From: Rhodospirillaceae bacterium | Lineage (GTDB): Bacteria; Pseudomonadota; Alphaproteobacteria; DSM-16000; Inquilinaceae | Reading direction: 5' to 3' | Assembly: GCA_020638595.1 (NCBI GenBank) | Contig: JACKIG010000014.1 | Coordinates: forward strand, 62,001 to 126,000 | Length of the DNA stretch: 64,000 nucleotides | Shown: one piece after another, positions 1-8,667 of the stretch | How positions within the stretch are numbered: the stretch's first letter is position 1 | Layout: every line of letters begins with the position of its first letter | Translations under genes and position numbers: made by a program | The notes under the pieces: model-generated | Seen by the model: only the letters and a program-made list of their open reading frames with translations | Databases searched by the model: none | What the model was told of the DNA's origin: nothing

Positions 1-24
1 GATCTGCAGGATCGGGTCAGGCAT
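1..24 (-). CDS. ABC transporter ATP-binding protein, DppF-like, N-terminus only (partial)
   Basis: The reverse strand reads ATG at 24-22 followed by MPDPILQI and runs off the left edge. The ATG lies inside the last codons of the DppD-like gene (8-bp overlap), the usual arrangement for the second ATPase of a dipeptide-type importer. Family knowledge says DppD is normally followed by DppF. Only eight residues are visible, so the product is inferred from position and operon order. Confidence 0.5.
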
Positions 25-1057
25 CGACCACCACCATTTCCGGCTGCGTCTCCTCTGTTCGCCGCCAGCACCGCACGGCATGGGCCGGCGCCTTGGCGAG
101 CGGCGCCAGCTGCTGCTCCTCCGCCTGGCAGCGGTCCAGCCGGTAGGCGCAGCGGTCGGCGAACTTGCAGCCCGGCGGCATCCGCGTGATCGGCGGCACC
201 TGGCCGGGGATCGTATAGAGTTCCGCCGTGTCGCGGTCGCTGCGGGGGATGGAGCGCAGCAGCGCCTCGGTATAGGGGTGCGTCGGCCGGGCGAACAGCT
301 CCGCCACCTCCGCGATCTCGACGATCTGGCCGGCATACATCACGGCCACGCGGTCCGCCAGCTCCGCTACCACCCCCAGATTGTGGGTGATGAAGATCAT
401 CGCCATCCCGGTCTCGCGCTTCAGTTCGCGCAGCAGTTCCAGGATCTGGGCCTGGATGGTGACGTCCAGCGCCGTCGTCGGCTCGTCGGCCAGCAGGATC
501 TTCGGCTGGCAGGCCAGCGCCATGGCGATCATCACCCGCTGGCGCATGCCGCCGGAGAACTGGTGCGGATAGTCGTTGAAGCGGCTCTTGGCCGACGGGA
601 TCTTCACCTGGTCCAGGATGTGCAGGGCACGGGCCGCCGCGTCCCTGCGCGACAGGCCGCGATGGTGGCGCAACGCCTCCGACACCTGGAAGCCGATGGT
701 CAGCACGGGGTTCAGCGACGTCATCGGTTCCTGGAAGACCATGGAGATGCCGTCGCCGCGGACCTCGCGCATTTTGGCCTCGCTGGCGCGCGCCAGATCC
801 TGGCCTTCGAACAGGATGGCCTCGGCCTTCACCCGGCCGGCGTCCTTGGGCACCAGCCCCATGATCGACATCGCCGTCATCGACTTGCCGCAGCCCGACT
901 CCCCGACCAGCGCCAGCGTCTCGTGGCGCTTCAGGGCGAAGCTGACGTCGCGGACGGCGGGGAACCACTTGCCCCCCACATAGAACGAGGTGGTCAGCCC
1001 GCGCACGTCGAGCGCGAACTGCGCCGGGGCTTGCCCATTGGCCGGGCGCCGGGCCAT
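17..1057 (-). CDS. Dipeptide/oligopeptide-type ABC transporter ATP-binding protein (DppD/OppD family)
   Basis: This 346-residue protein is one of the two ATPases that power a peptide/nickel/opine-type importer at the inner membrane. Walker A is GESGCGKS (about residues 52-59), the signature is FSGGMRQR, Walker B is [12 protein letters not shown] and the H-loop is ITHN. The C-terminus has the OppD/DppD extension with Cys residues ([19 protein letters not shown]), which in this family can bind an Fe-S cluster. The ATG overlaps the stop of the upstream permease by 1 bp (TGATG), so translation is probably coupled. Full length for the family. The substrate cannot be told from the ATPase; the neighbouring dehydrogenase genes suggest an amino acid, opine or related amine. 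Confidence 0.93.
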   Translation of the reverse strand: MARRPANGQAPAQFALDVRGLTTSFYVGGKWFPAVRDVSFALKRHETLALVGESGCGKSMTAMSIMGLVPKDAGRVKAEAILFEGQDLARASEAKMREVRGDGISMVFQEPMTSLNPVLTIGFQVSEALRHHRGLSRRDAAARALHILDQVKIPSAKSRFNDYPHQFSGGMRQRVMIAMALACQPKILLADEPTTALDVTIQAQILELLRELKRETGMAMIFITHNLGVVAELADRVAVMYAGQIVEIAEVAELFARPTHPYTEALLRSIPRSDRDTAELYTIPGQVPPITRMPPGCKFADRCAYRLDRCQAEEQQLAPLAKAPAHAVRCWRRTEETQPEMVVVDA

Positions 1058-1944
1058 CAGTCGGTCCGGGTCTTGGGATCGATGACGTCGCGCAGGCCGT
1101 CACCGATCAGGTTGAGCGAGAACACCACCAACAGGATGGCCAGCCCTGGGAAGACGGACAGCCAGGGCGTGTCCAGGATCTTTTCGAAGCCTTCGCGGAT
1201 CATGCCGCCCCAGGTTGCCGTCGGCGGCTTGACCCCGAGGCCGATGAAGCTGAGCGAGGCTTCGACGCGGATCGCCGTGGCCAGCCACAGCGACCCCATC
1301 ACCAGGATTTCCGACAGGATGTTGGGCAGAACGTGCAGCAGCATGATGCGCGTGTCGTTGAAGCCCAGTGCGCGGCAGGCTTCGACGAAATCGCGTTCCT
1401 TCACCACGATGGTCGGCGCGCGGGCGATGCGCGCGAAGGGCGGGATCGCCGTCAGCGAAATGGCGATGATCAGGTTCTGGATGCTGGGTCCCAGCATGGC
1501 GACGATGACCAGGCCCAGGATCAGGGCCGGGAAGGCCAGCAGCACGTCCATGGCCTGCATGATCACGGCGTCCACCTTGCCGCCGCGATAGCCGGCATAG
1601 AGCCCGATGGTCGAGCCGATGAGCATCGCCGAGCCGATGGCGGCAACGCCGATGAACAGCGAGATGCGCGCCCCGTAGAGCAGGCGCGAGAGGATGTCGC
1701 GGCCGTAGCTGTCCGTCCCCAGCCAGAATTCGGCACTCGGATCCTCCATGCGGTGGAGGATGTTCTGCTCCAGCGGGTCGTGGGGGGCGATGATCGGTGC
1801 CAGCAGCGCCAAGACGACGACGGTCAGGAAGATGACGACGCCGACGGACGACAGCTTGTTGGCCCGGAACGCCTTGAGCGCCTGGGCGATCAGAAGGGCG
1901 CGGCCGGTCTTGGCGGGCAGGCCGGGATCGGCGACGGCGCTCAT
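1057..1944 (-). CDS. ABC transporter permease, DppC-like
   Basis: Inner-membrane permease of the same importer, 295 residues from the ATG at 1944 (MSAVADPGLP). The open frame extends further upstream, but that part is a shadow of the dppB-like gene. The chosen start overlaps the DppB stop by 4 bp (ATGA) and fits the family length. An N-terminal segment with a hydrophobic helix (VGVVIFLTVVVLALLAPIIA, residues about 33-52) is followed by the DppC periplasmic motif HDPLEQN and FWLGTDSYGRDILSRLLYGAR. The BPD_transp_1 domain contains the coupling-helix region EACRALGFNDTRIMLLHVLPN, which contacts the ATPases. Several transmembrane helices cover the rest. Confidence 0.93.
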   Translation of the reverse strand: MSAVADPGLPAKTGRALLIAQALKAFRANKLSSVGVVIFLTVVVLALLAPIIAPHDPLEQNILHRMEDPSAEFWLGTDSYGRDILSRLLYGARISLFIGVAAIGSAMLIGSTIGLYAGYRGGKVDAVIMQAMDVLLAFPALILGLVIVAMLGPSIQNLIIAISLTAIPPFARIARAPTIVVKERDFVEACRALGFNDTRIMLLHVLPNILSEILVMGSLWLATAIRVEASLSFIGLGVKPPTATWGGMIREGFEKILDTPWLSVFPGLAILLVVFSLNLIGDGLRDVIDPKTRTD

Positions 1945-2882
1945 GAGTACTTCACCCTCGGGTCGATCAGGCCGTAGGTCAGGTCGGTCAGCAGGTTCAC
2001 GATGATGATGATGAAGGTGTAGATCACCATCAGTCCCTGCAACATGGTGTAGTCGCGCTGGCTGAGCGCGCCGACGATCAGCTTGCCCAGGCCCGGGCGG
2101 TTGAACACGATCTCCGTCAGCACCGAATTGCCGATCAGGATGCCGAGATAGAGGCCGACCACGGTCACGACCGGGATCAGCGCGTTGCGCAGGGCGTGGA
2201 TCCAGATGACGGCCCGGTTGGGCAGTCCCTTGGCGTGGGCGGTGCGGATGTAGTCCTCGCCCAGGACGTTCAGCATCGACGAGCGGGTCACGCGCGTGAT
2301 GTAGGCGGTCATGATCAGGCCGAGATTGATCGCCGGCAGGGCGAGGTTCTCCAGCACCTCGCCGACGCTGCTGCGGTCGCCGGCGCTGATGACCGGAAAC
2401 CAGTTGAGCTCGATGGAGAAGACCAGCAGCAGCAGGATCGCCGAAACGAAGGCCGGGAACGACAGGCCCAGCAGCGAGCCCACGCGGGTCACATAGTCGA
2501 CCAGCCGGTTGCGATGCAGCGCCGACCACACACCCAGCGGAATGCCGAACAGCGCGCCGATGATCAGCGAGGCGACGGTGAGGTCGATGGTATAGGGCAG
2601 GACGTTCAGGATCTCCTGCAGGATCGGGTGGCCCGTGACCATGGAGTTGCCCCAGTCGCCGGACAGGGCGTCGCGCAGGAAGTCGATGTACTGTTCCCAC
2701 AGCGGACGGTTCAGCCCCAGCCGCTCGCGCATGGCCATCAGCGCTTCCTGGCTTGCCTGATCGCCCAGGATCGTTTGCGCCGGGTCGCCGGGAACGATGC
2801 GCACCAGCACGAACACAAGCGTCATCACCGCCAACAGCGTCGGCACGGCAAGCAACAGACGGCGGGCCACGTAGGCGAGCAT
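1941..2882 (-). CDS. ABC transporter permease, DppB-like
   Basis: Inner-membrane permease, 313 residues, with the DppB hallmark start (MLAYVARRLLLAVPTLLAVM) and the VRIVPGDPA motif just after the first helix. Further motifs are LGLNRPLWEQYIDFL and the EAA-like loop RTAHAKGLPNRAVIWIHALRNALIP, which docks onto an ATPase. The C-terminus NLLTDLTYGLIDPRVKYS is typical of the family. It sits between the binding protein (88-bp gap) and the DppC partner (4-bp overlap), so SBP, B, C, D and F form one transcription unit read leftward. Confidence 0.93.
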   Translation of the reverse strand: MLAYVARRLLLAVPTLLAVMTLVFVLVRIVPGDPAQTILGDQASQEALMAMRERLGLNRPLWEQYIDFLRDALSGDWGNSMVTGHPILQEILNVLPYTIDLTVASLIIGALFGIPLGVWSALHRNRLVDYVTRVGSLLGLSFPAFVSAILLLLVFSIELNWFPVISAGDRSSVGEVLENLALPAINLGLIMTAYITRVTRSSMLNVLGEDYIRTAHAKGLPNRAVIWIHALRNALIPVVTVVGLYLGILIGNSVLTEIVFNRPGLGKLIVGALSQRDYTMLQGLMVIYTFIIIIVNLLTDLTYGLIDPRVKYS

Positions 2883-2970
2883 GCGTCCGGGCGTCTCCGA
2901 AAAGGACCGGGGGTGAGAGGATGGCCCGTCCGCGGCGAACGGGCCACCCCTTTGGAGCGTCAGCCGGGGC

Positions 2971-4548
2971 CTAGTTGCTGACGAAGTGCGTCGACTCGGT
3001 CACTGGCGGGCCGAGGCTCAGCGAGCCGGTCAGCTCGTAACCCAGGTCCAGGTAGTCATGCCGCGCCCAGATCTGCAGGTTCTCGTAGATCGGGATCGAA
3101 CAGAAGTTCTCCATCAGCAGCCGTTGCGCTTCTTCCCACAGGGCCTTCTGGGCCTCCGGGTCGGTCTCGACGCGCGCGGCGTCGATCTGCGCATCGGCAT
3201 TGCCGCAGTGGGAGAAGTTGGTCACGGCCGTCGGCGTGCCGACGATGCTGCGCGAATGGTAGAACTGGGTCAGGTAGATGTCGGCGATCGGGAAGCGGGC
3301 CGCCGAATAGTGCACGACCTGGCTCAGGTCCTCGCGGATCTGCGCGTGGAAGGTGGAATGCTCGACCACCTCCATGTCCAGGGTGATGTTGGCGCGCGCC
3401 ATCTGGGCCTGGAAGACCTCCATGGTGTCCAGCATGCCCGGCAGGGCGGTGTGGATGACATGCAGCGTGACACCGTCCGGATGGCCGGCCTCGGCCAGCA
3501 GTGCGGCCGACTGCTCCAGGTCGAAGGGGGGCATCAGGTCCGACAGGTCGGCATGGCCGAGATAGCCCTGCGGCACGATGGAGGTGGCGATGCGCACGAC
3601 GTCGCGGCCCTTGAAGTCCATGAACTCCTCGCGGTTGACCGCATAGGCCATGGCCTGGCGGACCCGGATGTCGTCCAGGGGCGCGGCGCTGGTGTTCAGG
3701 TGCATGACCGACATTTCCGCCGGCTCCATCACCATCACGGTGACGTCCGGCAGTTCGCGGATGCGCTCCACCCAGGTCTGGTCCTGGCGGCCATAGATCA
3801 GGTCGATCTCGCCCGACTGGAAGGCCAGGTCGCGGGCGCTGTCGGACGGGATGTAGCGGTAGAGGATGCCGTCCAGCATCGGGGCGCCGCGGAAATAGTT
3901 GGGGTTCGCCACCAGGCTCAGCGACTGCTGCGGGCGGTATTCGTCGAACATGAACGGCCCGGTGCCGATGGGGCGGTTCTGGAAGTCCTCGCCCATCTCT
4001 TCCGCCGCCGCCTTGCAGACGATGTTGCCGCCCTGATAGGCGGTCACGAGGCCCAGCAGGCTCGGCACGGGATGCGACAGCACGATGCGCACCGTATAGG
4101 GGTCGACCGCCTCGACGGTCTCGAACGCCTCATAGTCGCTGGAGAAGCTGGACCGGTCAGGGTCCGCCGCACGGTTCAGCGAATAGACGATGTCGTCGGC
4201 CGTCAGCTCGCCGTAGTCGTGATGGCACTGCACGCCCTGGCGCAGGTGGAAGGTCCATTCCAGCCCGTCGTCGCTGGACTCCCAGCTCTCAGCCAGGTCG
4301 GGCTCGATCGTCTCCGGCGAGGCGGAGCCAGGGGCGAAGCGCACCAGCCCGTTGAACATCCAGCCGAAGACGGCCTTGTCGACGGTGGTCGCCGACAGGT
4401 GCGGGTCCAGGCGGCCGGCGTCGGTCGAAGCCATGCCGATATTGAGGATATTGGTGTCCGGTCCGGCCAGCGCGGCAGGGCCGCCCATGGCCAGGGTCAG
4501 GACACCGGCGGCCGCCGCTGCCGCCGTCAAGAAGCCTGTTCGTTGCAT
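2971..4548 (-). CDS. ABC transporter substrate-binding protein, family 5 (peptide/opine type), secreted
   Basis: Periplasmic receptor of the importer, 525 residues. I chose the ATG at 4548 (MQRTGF), which has a GGGAG element upstream and starts a clear signal peptide (Ala-rich core, cleavage near AALAG, residue about 28). The longer open frame upstream has no signal peptide. The SBP_bac_5 domain is recognised by LAESWESSDDGLEWTFHLRQGV, the DIVYSLNR segment, the NPNYF segment and VRQAMAYAVNREEF. It feeds the DppBCDF-like system directly downstream and is followed upstream by the oxidoreductase genes. The ligand is not evident; the oxidase neighbours favour an amino acid, proline derivative or opine over a peptide. 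Confidence 0.92.
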   Translation of the reverse strand: MQRTGFLTAAAAAAGVLTLAMGGPAALAGPDTNILNIGMASTDAGRLDPHLSATTVDKAVFGWMFNGLVRFAPGSASPETIEPDLAESWESSDDGLEWTFHLRQGVQCHHDYGELTADDIVYSLNRAADPDRSSFSSDYEAFETVEAVDPYTVRIVLSHPVPSLLGLVTAYQGGNIVCKAAAEEMGEDFQNRPIGTGPFMFDEYRPQQSLSLVANPNYFRGAPMLDGILYRYIPSDSARDLAFQSGEIDLIYGRQDQTWVERIRELPDVTVMVMEPAEMSVMHLNTSAAPLDDIRVRQAMAYAVNREEFMDFKGRDVVRIATSIVPQGYLGHADLSDLMPPFDLEQSAALLAEAGHPDGVTLHVIHTALPGMLDTMEVFQAQMARANITLDMEVVEHSTFHAQIREDLSQVVHYSAARFPIADIYLTQFYHSRSIVGTPTAVTNFSHCGNADAQIDAARVETDPEAQKALWEEAQRLLMENFCSIPIYENLQIWARHDYLDLGYELTGSLSLGPPVTESTHFVSN

Positions 4549-4594
4549 CGTTTTCGTCTCCCTGTTGTCTGCCACATTGCCGGCGGTCGTCAGC

Positions 4595-5728
4595 TCAGGC
4601 GGCCTGATGGCCGGCCCGTGCGAAGCGCCGGATGGAGAAGGCGTCGATCGGCGTCGTCGTCTTCCCCTCCACCACCAGCTCGGACACGATCTCGCCGATC
4701 GCGGGGCCAAGCTGGAATCCATGACCGCTGAAGCCGAAGGCGTGCACCAGACCGGGTGTCGTCTCGCTCAGGCCGATCACTGGGATGTCGTCGTCGAAAT
4801 AGCCCTCGATGCCCGTCCAGCTGCGGATCACCGCCGCGTTGGCCGCCCAGGGCAGGGTGCGCGCCAGCTGGGCGGAGGCCTGGCACGACACTTCGACCAG
4901 CGGCCGGGCGCGGATCGCCTCGCGGTCGGCCCAGCCCTTGCCGCCGCCGAAGATCAGGTTGCCGCGCGGGATCTGGCGGACATACAGGCCCGCCCCACAC
5001 ACGCCGATATTGACCGGCAGCCGATAGGGCACGGGCTCGCTGACCAGCATGTTGGGGGCCAGCACCTGGATCGGCGCGAATTCGCCGAACCAGCGGGCGA
5101 CATGGTCCGCCCAGGCGCCGGCGACGTTGATCAGCGACTGGGCGAGGATGCGTGTGCCGCGCTCGGTCTCGATGCGGAAGCCGGCGGCATCCCGCGTCGC
5201 CCCCGTGACCGCTTCATGTTCGTGGATCGCCGCACCCGCGCGCCGGGCGGCGCGGGCGAAGGCCGGCGCCACCAGGCGCGGGTTCGCCTGGCCGTCGGTC
5301 GGGCACAGTGAGCCGCCATAGGCATTGGTGATCAGCCCGGGATAGGCCTCCGCCAGCGCGTTGGCGCCCATCAGGCGGGTTTCCACCCCCTGTTCGGCCG
5401 CCATGGCGGACCACGCCTCCAGCTCCGCCATCTGTTCGGGGGTATAGGCCAGCTTCAGGTGGCCGGTGGCCATGAACTCGCAGTCGTGACCGACCAGTGC
5501 CGGCAGCCTGTCCCAGATCGGGCGCGATCGGCGGCTGAGCGGCAGCTCGGCCGGGTCGCGGCCCTGCTGGCGCACCCCGCCATAGTTGACGCCGCTGGCC
5601 TGGCTGCCGACGGTGCGCCGCTCGAACAGGGCCACGCTCAGGCCGCGCCGCCTGAGCTCCAAGGCAGCGGCGCAGCCGGCGGTCCCGCCGCCGATGATCG
5701 CCACATCCACCTTGTCCGACCCGGTCAT
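4595..5728 (-). CDS. FAD-dependent amino-acid/opine dehydrogenase, small catalytic (DAO-type) subunit
   Basis: A 377-residue DAO-fold flavoprotein starting at the ATG at 5728 (MTGSDKVDV), which overlaps the upstream stop by 4 bp. The FAD-binding motif is AIIGGGTAGCAAALELRRRG (residues about 9-28), followed by FERR. The C-terminal part has the second FAD contact GFSGHGFQLGPAIGE. It resembles the beta subunit of opine oxidases, D-hydroxyproline dehydrogenase and HcnC. In these complexes this subunit oxidises the amine while the partner and [2Fe-2S] subunits pass electrons on, probably to the respiratory chain. The exact substrate is not decided: no hydroxyproline epimerase or deaminase lies in the window. 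Confidence 0.88.
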   Translation of the reverse strand: MTGSDKVDVAIIGGGTAGCAAALELRRRGLSVALFERRTVGSQASGVNYGGVRQQGRDPAELPLSRRSRPIWDRLPALVGHDCEFMATGHLKLAYTPEQMAELEAWSAMAAEQGVETRLMGANALAEAYPGLITNAYGGSLCPTDGQANPRLVAPAFARAARRAGAAIHEHEAVTGATRDAAGFRIETERGTRILAQSLINVAGAWADHVARWFGEFAPIQVLAPNMLVSEPVPYRLPVNIGVCGAGLYVRQIPRGNLIFGGGKGWADREAIRARPLVEVSCQASAQLARTLPWAANAAVIRSWTGIEGYFDDDIPVIGLSETTPGLVHAFGFSGHGFQLGPAIGEIVSELVVEGKTTTPIDAFSIRRFARAGHQAA

Positions 5729-7113
5729 GCCGATTGCGTCTCCCCAAGTTCCGCTTGCGCCAAGACGGCGACGGGAACCGGCTTTACCGGGGCCTGCCCG
5801 CGCAGGCGCCCGGCCGCCTCGATCGGTCGGCCCAGGGCCGCCGCCACCACGTCCGCCGCCGCCGGGCCGCAGACCCTGCCCTGGCATCGGCCCATGCCGA
5901 CGCGGCAGAATGCCTTGGCGCGGTTGATGTCGTCGGCGCCCTGCTCGGTCACTGCCCGCCGGACCTCCCCCACGGTGACGGCTTCACAGCGGCACAGGAT
6001 AACATCATCTGCCAGGCTCTGGGCGAGATGGTTTGGATAGGCGAACGCCTTGTCCATCCCCCGGCGCTGCCGGTCGATGCGGGCAAGGTGCCGGCCGATC
6101 TGTGCCACCCGGGCGGCATCGACGGGTCGGCCCAGGTCCGCCAGCAGCGCCAGGGCCGCGCGCTCGCCCGCCAGCTCTGCCGCATCGGCGCCGCGGATCA
6201 GCGCACCGTCGCCGGCCACATACAGTCCGTCGACACTGGTGCGGCCGGCGTCGTCCTGCGCGACCACCCATTGCCGGGTGGGGCTGTCGAAGCGGAAGGC
6301 GCAGCCCGCCAGGTCGGCCAGCTGGTGCTCGCATTTCAGTCCATAGCCCAGGGCGACGGCGTCGCAGTCGATGCGGCGTTCGGCCCCGCCGGCGGTGCGG
6401 AAGACCAGTGCGGTGACGTGCTCGCCGCCCTCCACGCGCAGCGGCGTGGCCCCATGCCAATAGCGGATGCCGTGCCGCGCCAGCCAGGCCATATAGGTCA
6501 GGCCCCGGGCTGTGACACCGGGGACGGCCAGCAGGTCGGGCAGGGCGCCGAGCTTCGCCGACCGCGGGGTCGTGTCGACAACCCCGGCGACGCCCGCACC
6601 GGCGCGCGCGTATTGATACGCGACATAGGGCAGCAGCGGGCTTGAGCCGACGAAACAGGTCTTCGCGCCGACCGCGCAGGCCTGGTGCTTCAGCGCCACC
6701 TGCGCCCCGCCCAAGGCGAAGACGCCCGGCAGGGTCCAGCCCGGCAGCGGGATCACGCGGTCCATCGCGCCGGTGGCCAGGATCAGCCGGTCGAAGTCCA
6801 GGCTGTCGGCCCGACCGGCGGTGTTCAGCATCAACCGCCGCCCGTCCAGCGACCAGACCAGCGTGTCGGTGCGGTGGTCGATCAGCCCCCCGAACCCGTC
6901 CAGCGCCGCATGCAGCCGCTCTGCCTTGCCGGCTTCGGTCCCGTACAGGGCCGCATAGGGCCGGCGGAACCCCGGCGGCTGGCGCCGGTAGATCTGGCCG
7001 CCATTGCCGGCTGCCTCGTCCAGCAGGACCGTGGCCAGTCCCGCCTCCGCCAGGATGCGGGCGGCGCGGGTGCCGGCGGGGCCGGCGCCGACGATGATAA
7101 TCCGCTCAGGCAT
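5725..7113 (-). CDS. FAD/NAD(P)-binding oxidoreductase subunit with C-terminal [2Fe-2S] (BFD-like) domain, OoxA/HcnB type
   Basis: A 462-residue pyridine-nucleotide-disulfide-oxidoreductase-fold subunit. The N-terminal FAD motif is IIVGAGPAGTRAARILAEAG and a second dinucleotide site lies near residue 150. The C-terminal domain has the cysteine pattern CRC near residue 377, then CRVGMGRCQGRVCGP, which ligates a [2Fe-2S] cluster in BFD-like domains. This is the alpha-type subunit of opine oxidase, D-hydroxyproline dehydrogenase and hydrogen cyanide synthase complexes. It overlaps the ferredoxin-like gene by 8 bp and the DAO subunit by 4 bp, so the three are translated together. With an ABC importer beside it, a catabolic dehydrogenase is more likely than cyanide synthesis. 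Confidence 0.9.
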   Translation of the reverse strand: MPERIIIVGAGPAGTRAARILAEAGLATVLLDEAAGNGGQIYRRQPPGFRRPYAALYGTEAGKAERLHAALDGFGGLIDHRTDTLVWSLDGRRLMLNTAGRADSLDFDRLILATGAMDRVIPLPGWTLPGVFALGGAQVALKHQACAVGAKTCFVGSSPLLPYVAYQYARAGAGVAGVVDTTPRSAKLGALPDLLAVPGVTARGLTYMAWLARHGIRYWHGATPLRVEGGEHVTALVFRTAGGAERRIDCDAVALGYGLKCEHQLADLAGCAFRFDSPTRQWVVAQDDAGRTSVDGLYVAGDGALIRGADAAELAGERAALALLADLGRPVDAARVAQIGRHLARIDRQRRGMDKAFAYPNHLAQSLADDVILCRCEAVTVGEVRRAVTEQGADDINRAKAFCRVGMGRCQGRVCGPAAADVVAAALGRPIEAAGRLRGQAPVKPVPVAVLAQAELGETQSA

Positions 7114-7432
7114 CGCCGGGTGCCGCGGGCCGGGTGAGGACCGACAACCCCGGCTCCACCGGGGTGGAGCAGGCGCGCACGCGGCGGCCGTCGGCCAGCC
7201 AGACCCAGCAGTCCTGGCAGGCCGCCATCCAGCAGAAGCCGGCCCGCGGCCCGTCGCCGAATTCCGATTCCCGCACGCGATGGCCGGCGGTCAGCAGGGC
7301 GGTCAGCAGCGTATCGCCGGCCAGTGCCTCATGCTCCGCACCGTCGATGGTGATCGTAACGACGGGCCGGTCCCGTTCGCCCAGTCGTCGAAGCTGTCCG
7401 CCACCGCTCGGCACGGTCACGGCCATGGACAT
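7106..7432 (-). CDS. (2Fe-2S)-binding ferredoxin-like subunit of the oxidase complex (HcnA/OoxC type)
   Basis: Small subunit of the dehydrogenase, 108 residues from the ATG at 7432 (MSMAVTV). A TTG at 7465 would add 11 residues and a second ATG is at 7426; the shorter forms match the family, which usually begins a few residues before the RRLGERD motif. The plant-ferredoxin-type cluster site is visible as CWMAACQDC and a fourth Cys in RRVRACSTPV (C-x4-C-x2-C-x12-C). It should carry electrons between the two flavoprotein subunits. It is the first gene of the leftward operon, with the IclR-type palindrome 148-162 bases in front of its start. Confidence 0.87.
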   Translation of the reverse strand: MSMAVTVPSGGGQLRRLGERDRPVVTITIDGAEHEALAGDTLLTALLTAGHRVRESEFGDGPRAGFCWMAACQDCWVWLADGRRVRACSTPVEPGLSVLTRPAAPGDA

Positions 7433-7579
7433 GTCGATCCGACAAGGGTGGTCAACGCGTGCCAAACCCCTTTGGAGGAATGCGGACCCTGGCCCGGTCG
7501 GACCAGTCCGGCGATAACGCCAGCTTGCGGGCAGGACGTCGGTGCGTCAATCCAGATTATGCGTGGCCCATCGAAAGAA

Positions 7580-7594
7580 TTCCATATTATGGAA
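7580..7594. promoter_or_regulatory. Candidate IclR-type operator, 15-bp palindrome
   Basis: The sequence TTCCATATTATGGAA has two perfect 7-bp arms around one central base. IclR-family operators are typically 13-15-bp palindromes with TTCC/GGAA ends. It overlaps the stop codon of the iclR-type gene (TAA at 7589-7587) and lies upstream of the leftward operon. On the minus strand a CATAAT hexamer follows, with the palindrome where the -35 region would be, which fits repression by occlusion. The regulator assignment is an inference. Confidence 0.55.
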
Positions 7595-8420
7595 CTCCTT
7601 CCATGTGATAGGCGTCGGGTCTTGCCAGCGCGGGGTCGAGGGGGTTGAGGCCGTCTTCGATGTCGCGCGCCGCCTCTGCCAGGCGCTGCGCCAGACCGGG
7701 GACCCGGTCGTCGGGCAGCGTGGCGGCGAGCGCGCCGATGCTGAGGGCGCCGACAGCGCCGGCCGATGCCGAGCGCAGCGGCACCGCCAGCCCCCGGACC
7801 CCTTCGATCACGCGGCCGGGATCGAAGGCGTAGCCGGTCGCGCGGATCGCCGGCAGGGCGCGCGCCACCCGGTCGGCGTCGATGCCGGGAAAGGCACGAT
7901 ACCGCGCAGCGTTCAGGGCAATGATCGCCTCGGCTTCCCGCTCGTCGAGGAAGGCGAGGACGGCAAGGCTCCCCGGCCCTACGCCCAGCGGGACACGGCC
8001 GCCGATCGCCCCGGTGATGGAATGCACGATCACGCCGCCGTCGATGCGGTCGACGCAGACGGCCTCCGTTCCCGCGCGCAGCATCAGGAACGCGTTGGCG
8101 GTGCAGTCCTGGGCCAGGCGCAGCAGCCAGGGCCGCGCCAGCCCCTTGGCGCTGGATCGGCCGGCGGCCGTCGCGGCAAGGGTCAGCAGGCCCAGCCCCA
8201 GCCGGTACCGCCGCGATGCGGGGTCGTGCTCGACGAAGCCGTGGGCACCCAGTGCCTTCAGGATGCGCGCCGCCGTCGGTTGTGTCAGCCCGGCCTTCGC
8301 CGCCAGGTCCTTCAGCCTCTGGTCGCCGTCGGCCGCGCCGCCGAGCACCTGTAACAAGGCGACGGCGCGATCGATTGCCTGTGCTCCGCCGATTGCCCCC
8401 GGTCGTCCGCCATCCGCCAT
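7587..8420 (-). CDS. IclR-family transcriptional regulator
   Basis: A 277-residue regulator starting at the ATG at 8420 (MADGGRPGAI); a longer upstream open frame lacks family similarity. The N-terminal winged helix-turn-helix spans about residues 14-72, with LKDLAAKAGLTQPTAARILKAL as the recognition part and RYRLG at the wing. The effector-binding domain follows, with the IclR-typical VHSITGAIGGRVPLG, RYRAFPG and GYAFDPGRVIEGVRGLAVPL. Family members usually repress catabolic operons until the substrate binds. It is encoded directly in front of and on the same strand as the transport/oxidase operon, and a matching palindrome overlaps its own stop codon. Confidence 0.9.
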   Translation of the reverse strand: MADGGRPGAIGGAQAIDRAVALLQVLGGAADGDQRLKDLAAKAGLTQPTAARILKALGAHGFVEHDPASRRYRLGLGLLTLAATAAGRSSAKGLARPWLLRLAQDCTANAFLMLRAGTEAVCVDRIDGGVIVHSITGAIGGRVPLGVGPGSLAVLAFLDEREAEAIIALNAARYRAFPGIDADRVARALPAIRATGYAFDPGRVIEGVRGLAVPLRSASAGAVGALSIGALAATLPDDRVPGLAQRLAEAARDIEDGLNPLDPALARPDAYHMEGVP

Positions 8421-8423
8421 CTG

Positions 8424-8456
8424 ATCATCCCACAATCCCGGTTCGCGGGGATGATA
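8424..8456. repeat. Degenerate REP-like inverted repeat upstream of the iclR-type gene
   Basis: ATCATCCC at 8424-8431 is repeated inverted as GGGATGAT at 8448-8455. The right half (GTTCGCGGGGATGA) is identical to that of the REP-like palindrome near 9600, so this looks like a decayed member of the same family. It lies between the divergent iclR-type and hydrolase genes, only 4 bp from the regulator's start codon, so it could also affect expression. Confidence 0.45.
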
Positions 8457-8667
8457 CAGCACCCTGTCGGGACGGCGTAGGCCGGCCGCATGTCGCCGGC
8501 CGTGGGCGTGCGGGCGGCGCTGTCGGGACCCGACGGGCGGCGCGCCTGCACCGGTTGCAATGCAGCATGCCCGTGGCACAGTTCTCCGCCCTCGCGTTCC
8601 GGTTGACAATCCTTCCATCGATCCGGCCACCGAAGCACCCGGCTACCGAAGCACCCGGAGACGTCCG

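Noticed and set aside
80..1591. Long plus-strand frame of 503 codons over the ABC transporter genes
   Set aside because: It is the shadow of the dppC- and dppD-like genes; long antisense frames are common in GC-rich DNA, and it has Arg/Gln/His-rich random composition.
8312..8638. Alternative longer start for the iclR-type gene
   Set aside because: The N-terminal extension has no similarity and precedes the true helix-turn-helix start at MADGGR (8420).
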